Of a stretch of 64,000 nucleotides of DNA, positions 60,440-64,000 are shown in pieces. The DNA lies in the NCBI GenBank assembly GCA_036674765.1, contig JARVKI010000023.1, positions 186,001 through 250,000 of the forward strand, written 5' to 3'. The notes under the pieces are model-generated. The model was not told the DNA's origin. It worked only from the letters and a program-made list of their open reading frames with translations, and did not search any database. Numbering within the stretch: position 1 is the first letter of the stretch; every line of letters starts with the position of its first letter. The translations under genes and the position numbers were made by a program. The DNA comes from Seiridium cupressi (lineage: Eukaryota > Ascomycota > Sordariomycetes > Amphisphaeriales > Sporocadaceae).

Positions 60440-61624
60440 ATGGCGACGAAACGAAAAGCGCCAGCCAAGATTGCACAGCCTGCTGTCAAGCAAAATGCGA
60501 AACAGAGCCTGAAAGCGAACATCAATGAAGCCGACACAGCTGTTTCTGGCATCGACACCTACAAGAGCGGCCCCAATGGTGTTATGAGCGATGTGATAGA
60601 AATCTCCAGCGATCCCGACAGCAGCGAGTACGAGCTATCCGATGCAGAGCAAGAGGACAGTAGCGCGCCAGCAAAAGGCCAAAAGCCAAAGACTTTGAAG
60701 GATGCGCAAATTGCAGCCGACAGAAATGGCGACCTCGACACAGATATGCCCTTGGTTGCCGCTTCGGCGGACGATGTTGAGTCTGACCAGGAACTTGCTG
60801 CCCCGACATTTGGCGATCTTGTCCGCGCAAATGAAACAATAGACGTCCCTGCAGCTCTGTCAGCCACGCAACCTTCAGCTCTGACGGCTCGCGGGAAGTC
60901 CATAGCCCCTCCCAGCTCTGCCTCTCTGGGCACGGTGCTGTCCCAGGCTCTCCGAACCGACGATGCCGACTTACTCGAATCATGCCTTCACACTACGGAC
61001 CTGATTACTGTTCGCAACACCATTCAGCGCCTAGACTCCTCTCTAGCAGCCAGTCTGCTCACCAAATTGGCATCGAGAATGCACCGACGGCCTGGTCGAG
61101 CTGGAAGCCTTATGACTTGGGTGCAATGGACTCTCGTGGCACATGGAGGCGCACTGGCGACACAACCCGGGTTGGTCAAGCAGCTTAGTGAGCTGAACAG
61201 GGTATTGGAAGAACGATCACGAGGTCTGAGCTCACTCTTAGCACTGAAGGGTAAACTGGATATGCTCGAGGCCCAGATGCAGCTACGGCGGAGTATGCAA
61301 CACGGTGCTACTTCTGACGATGAAGAGGACGCCGACGGAGACGAGGGCGTCATCTATGTGGAGGGAGAGGAAAGCGATGCGGACGTGGACATTGACGACA
61401 TGGACATGGATGACGATGTGCCCGGTGCGAACGGCCTCCTGGACGACGAGGCCTCAGAAGATGATGACGAATACAGCGAGGAAGATGATGAGGATGAAGA
61501 TGTCATTGGTGCAGAGGAGCCTCTGGACGAAAACGAGGTTAATCATTCTGATATTGACTCGTTAGCGGAAGATGAAGATAGTGAACTGGAGGCTGCTCCT
61601 CCGGCGAAGAAAGGCCGCAGGTGA
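60440..61624 (+). CDS. utp5: Utp5-like small-subunit processome protein (Utp12 domain)
   Basis: A single exon encodes 394 residues from ATG 60440, which follows a CACATC context. The N-terminus is basic (MATKRKAPAKIAQPAVKQNA), fitting a nucleolar protein. An acidic linker follows. The Utp12-type helical domain lies at about 162-286 (VLSQALRTDDADLLESCL, RNTIQRLDSSLAASLLTKL, WVQWTLVAHGGALATQPGL, LKGKLDMLEAQMQLR). Residues 295-390 are strongly acidic, ending in basic AKKGRR. The family helps the t-UTP/UtpA complex bind nascent pre-rRNA and supports 18S rRNA maturation. Yeast Utp5 also has an N-terminal WD40 propeller, which this protein lacks. I infer it is the short filamentous-fungal form. No lesion is visible. 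Confidence 0.82.
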   Translation: MATKRKAPAKIAQPAVKQNAKQSLKANINEADTAVSGIDTYKSGPNGVMSDVIEISSDPDSSEYELSDAEQEDSSAPAKGQKPKTLKDAQIAADRNGDLDTDMPLVAASADDVESDQELAAPTFGDLVRANETIDVPAALSATQPSALTARGKSIAPPSSASLGTVLSQALRTDDADLLESCLHTTDLITVRNTIQRLDSSLAASLLTKLASRMHRRPGRAGSLMTWVQWTLVAHGGALATQPGLVKQLSELNRVLEERSRGLSSLLALKGKLDMLEAQMQLRRSMQHGATSDDEEDADGDEGVIYVEGEESDADVDIDDMDMDDDVPGANGLLDDEASEDDDEYSEEDDEDEDVIGAEEPLDENEVNHSDIDSLAEDEDSELEAAPPAKKGRR

Positions 61625-62661
61625 AGAAGATATTAGCGTGAAGCAGTAAAAGCAGGAATGGGGAATCGAGTTGTATAGAGGTGTCTAGGAAGCGATACCC
61701 GTATCTAGGAAGCCGTACTTTGTGATGCGCAAGTATTCTGCATCGAGCTCGTATCTCAGCCATGTGCACGACCATTACGATTTGCCTGCTCTCGAGCGCG
61801 GCGCTGGGGAGCAAGTGCCATGCTCGGTCTGGTAATATAGCAATATCTGAAGGCTGATTAGTGGCTGAATTTGCCTGGTTACAATCAAATAAATTCATAT
61901 GCATTCTCTCTGCGATCCGCATTACTGTCCATTTCTAGTTTCTAGATACCGTACACCAGGTTAGATTTGTTTGACAGTGTATCAACACGGCCGAGTGTCC
62001 TGTCACCAGCAGGCGTGACTAATTAGTTGACCATAATCCAACCATCAGATTCATTCGCGTTGAGAAAAATCATGCTTAATGGCTTTGCCGGCAATCCTTC
62101 TACCTGGACTGGTCAATTGTCGTCCTTGAGATGGCCATTGTGTCATAGGTAGCGCCGGCACAGGCAAGTAGTATAACCCAACAGCTTTCCCTAGTGTGTA
62201 TAGGAGCATTAAATCGAAAATTGGACTGGTTCTTATGAAACCGATGAAGACAGGCCACTGACCGGATCCACGGTTGTCATTAATCAAGACAGATTTAATT
62301 TCGTGTCGTTCAATATGCGACTGACATGTCCATTCAGGAGCATGTGGCGACATGAAGGATGTGGCAAGATACCATCGTGATCTATAGCATCAACTACGTC
62401 ACGGATTCGGTGGCAGACAACACTGATATGCTGGTGTGGTGTATTACTAGTCTATTAGCAGTCTATTGAGCCCATTCCTGTCTAGGCAATATTCCAGCCC
62501 AATATGAGGGTCAGGCTCGAATACAAATTGTACTCGCTGGCTCGTAGGCTTTTGCCAGCCTAAAATCTTGGCATTATGACCGTCCCTATTGATCCAAGAT
62601 GAACGCTCATCAATTGTTTCCCTCCAGCCTAAACAATGAGCAGTTAGTTTCCTGGAACTTC
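61625..62661. other. Intergenic region between convergent genes
   Basis: About 1 kb of 3' flank shared by the Utp5-like gene and the minus-strand gene that starts beyond the right edge. Only short frames occur, with no domains. Confidence 0.6.
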
Positions 62662-64000
62662 TCATCTGCGTCCATCACGTCCACCACGTCCACCACGACC
62701 TCCGTTGTGGGAACTGCCATTGCCTCCATTACCCTGCTTCTCTGGGAAGAACCTGATACGCCCGGCGGGAACACGGGGCAGCACCAGCACGCCATCAGCT
62801 CTTCTCCAGCTATTAAAAGTAGCCCGAAGCTCGTGCCTGATGCCGACGGCTCCATCGTACGGCAAACGAAGTGCTAGAGCTTGCGCCTGACTGAGTGGCT
62901 CTTGCGAGTAGCCAGCTCTGACGCTGTCATCAAGAGTGCGGCGCAGGAATCTCGTGAAGTTGGCTGCAGTGGGTACGGCCTCGAAACCCATCTCACGCAT
63001 GAAGTGAGTAAAATCACTAACTCCATGTAAACGTCGTACTTCGGCTGCAACTTGGCTTGCTGCGCCGGGAGGCGGGCCTCCGTGGCGATTGAAGAGCTCC
63101 TCGCGAATATCCACCAGCGGCTTGTGGTCAGGACGCGCCGTGCGGCGGAAGAGTTCCGAAAACATCAGGAGGCGGTAAGAAGTGCGGGAAGCCTGGAAGG
63201 TCCTGTCCAGGCGATAAGCCGAGACGTTATCGGGTTCCTTGTATGCCAACTGAGGGTTATCCTTTAGGGTCCAGACCACGTTGCGCGTGATGGCCTCGGT
63301 GACGATCGCCTTTCGAATCTCGGGTGTCACTTTGACGTCACTGATGAGCATTGCAATTAGGAGGTGGCCCAGGTTTGGTGCATCAGTCTTGGAACACTTG
63401 CCCTCCTGGAAGCGGGTCAGCAGCCGGTTAGCGGCTCGAACGACGGAGTCGTCTTCTGTTGCTAGGCAGAGGAGAAGGTGGAAGAGGTGGAAGTATGCTT
63501 CGATAGCCTTGTCTGAAGCGTGGGTCAAGGTTGATTTGGAAGTGCGATCTTCTCGACGATCTACCTCGACCCTGTTCAGCCGGACGATGATGTCGGTCAT
63601 AAACTGGTAGAGGACCTGAACATTTGTGGGCTGAGTATACTTGATACATCCGAGCTTCTTAAGTCCTTCCAGGGTATTATGGGCGGTTTGCCTCACTCGG
63701 TTCCAATGAGGCCGGGAGACTGGGAGGGGAAGCCACCGATCGAAAACCACATTGTGGACAGACGTCCGGACTTGGAGATCAGAATAGGCTTCTTGTGACA
63801 AAAGATCGAACTCGGAACTGATCTCTTTCACGTCGCCGGAAACACCTACACCAAGATTGACCTCGTGGTAGGTCTTCTTCAAGACGAAGCACTGAAGTTC
63901 GCGTTGTCGCAAGACGTCGAAATCAGTTATGACCCGGCTGACTTTTGACCAGGCGCGAGCAAAGTTGGTGAGATCCTCGAAGTCCTCAACCTTCTTAAGG
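62662..64000 (-). CDS. Conserved protein of unknown function with RGG-rich tail, C-terminal part only
   Basis: The minus-strand frame is open from the right edge of the window to TGA at 62662-62664, at least 445 residues, so the N-terminus lies outside. The sequence is mostly helical (DFEDLTNFARAWSKVSRVI, LLSQEAYSDLQVRTSVHNVV, ASDKAIEAYFHLFHLLLCLA, LIAMLISDVKVTPEIRKAIV), a pattern compatible with a helical-repeat scaffold. The extreme C-terminus is a Gly/Arg tail (GGRGGRGGRDGRR), typical of RNA-binding or arginine-methylated proteins. I do not recognise the family and give no name. It converges on the Utp5-like gene. Confidence 0.75.
   Translation of the reverse strand, partial: LKKVEDFEDLTNFARAWSKVSRVITDFDVLRQRELQCFVLKKTYHEVNLGVGVSGDVKEISSEFDLLSQEAYSDLQVRTSVHNVVFDRWLPLPVSRPHWNRVRQTAHNTLEGLKKLGCIKYTQPTNVQVLYQFMTDIIVRLNRVEVDRREDRTSKSTLTHASDKAIEAYFHLFHLLLCLATEDDSVVRAANRLLTRFQEGKCSKTDAPNLGHLLIAMLISDVKVTPEIRKAIVTEAITRNVVWTLKDNPQLAYKEPDNVSAYRLDRTFQASRTSYRLLMFSELFRRTARPDHKPLVDIREELFNRHGGPPPGAASQVAAEVRRLHGVSDFTHFMREMGFEAVPTAANFTRFLRRTLDDSVRAGYSQEPLSQAQALALRLPYDGAVGIRHELRATFNSWRRADGVLVLPRVPAGRIRFFPEKQGNGGNGSSHNGGRGGRGGRDGRR

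Overview
The window is nuclear DNA of a filamentous ascomycete (Pezizomycotina; probably Sordariomycetes, but the class is a guess). Genes carry short GT..AG introns, mostly 50-65 nt, often with CTAAC/CTGAC-like branch sites. The products are typical mould proteins: Cdc25-type Ras GEF, UNC93-like MFS carrier, Ach1 CoA-transferase, Bdf1-type double bromodomain protein, Utp5, and secreted hydrolases. No tRNA, rRNA, CRISPR or prokaryotic feature was seen. I found no biosynthetic gene cluster and no recognisable transposon.

Layout. 1-17.5 kb is gene-poor. It holds an arylsulfatase (2890-4875), a possible 72-residue two-exon gene (6159-6417), a secreted phosphodiesterase-like protein fused to a jacalin-like lectin domain (9104-10479), and a minus-strand coding relic with four in-frame stops (13671-14904). 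17.5-36.7 kb is the conserved core: SH3-RasGEF (17508-21205), UNC93-like transporter (24452-26025), secreted carboxylesterase (26952-28789), mitochondrial acetyl-CoA hydrolase/CoA-transferase (29065-30847, minus), DnaJC28-like protein (32563-34224, minus), and a membrane-anchored SGNH-like protein without obvious catalytic residues (35040-36655, minus).

36.7-54.5 kb is accessory and decaying. It holds a GH26-like glycosidase with intact splice sites (41469-42597, minus), a relic beside it (42827-43225), a Ser/Thr-rich protein with a CBM-like C-terminus (45249-46019), a broken multi-exon gene (46289-48335), a small intact ORF (48923-49420), and a clearly pseudogenised DUF6536 membrane protein (about 49608-51703, minus). 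54.6-64 kb returns to core genes: Bdf1-like (54590-57363, minus) and Utp5-like (60440-61624, plus), divergent across about 3 kb, then the C-terminal part of an RGG-tailed protein that runs off the right edge (minus).

The core genes do not form one pathway. They are housekeeping signalling, chromatin, ribosome-biogenesis and acetate functions, with secreted or degradative enzymes between them. The strongest unusual signal is repeated gene decay. Several inferred nonsense changes fit C-to-T transitions (CGA to TGA, CAA to TAA, CAG to TAG), as expected from old repeat-induced point mutation or relaxed selection. All domain names rest on reading motifs by eye; no search was run.
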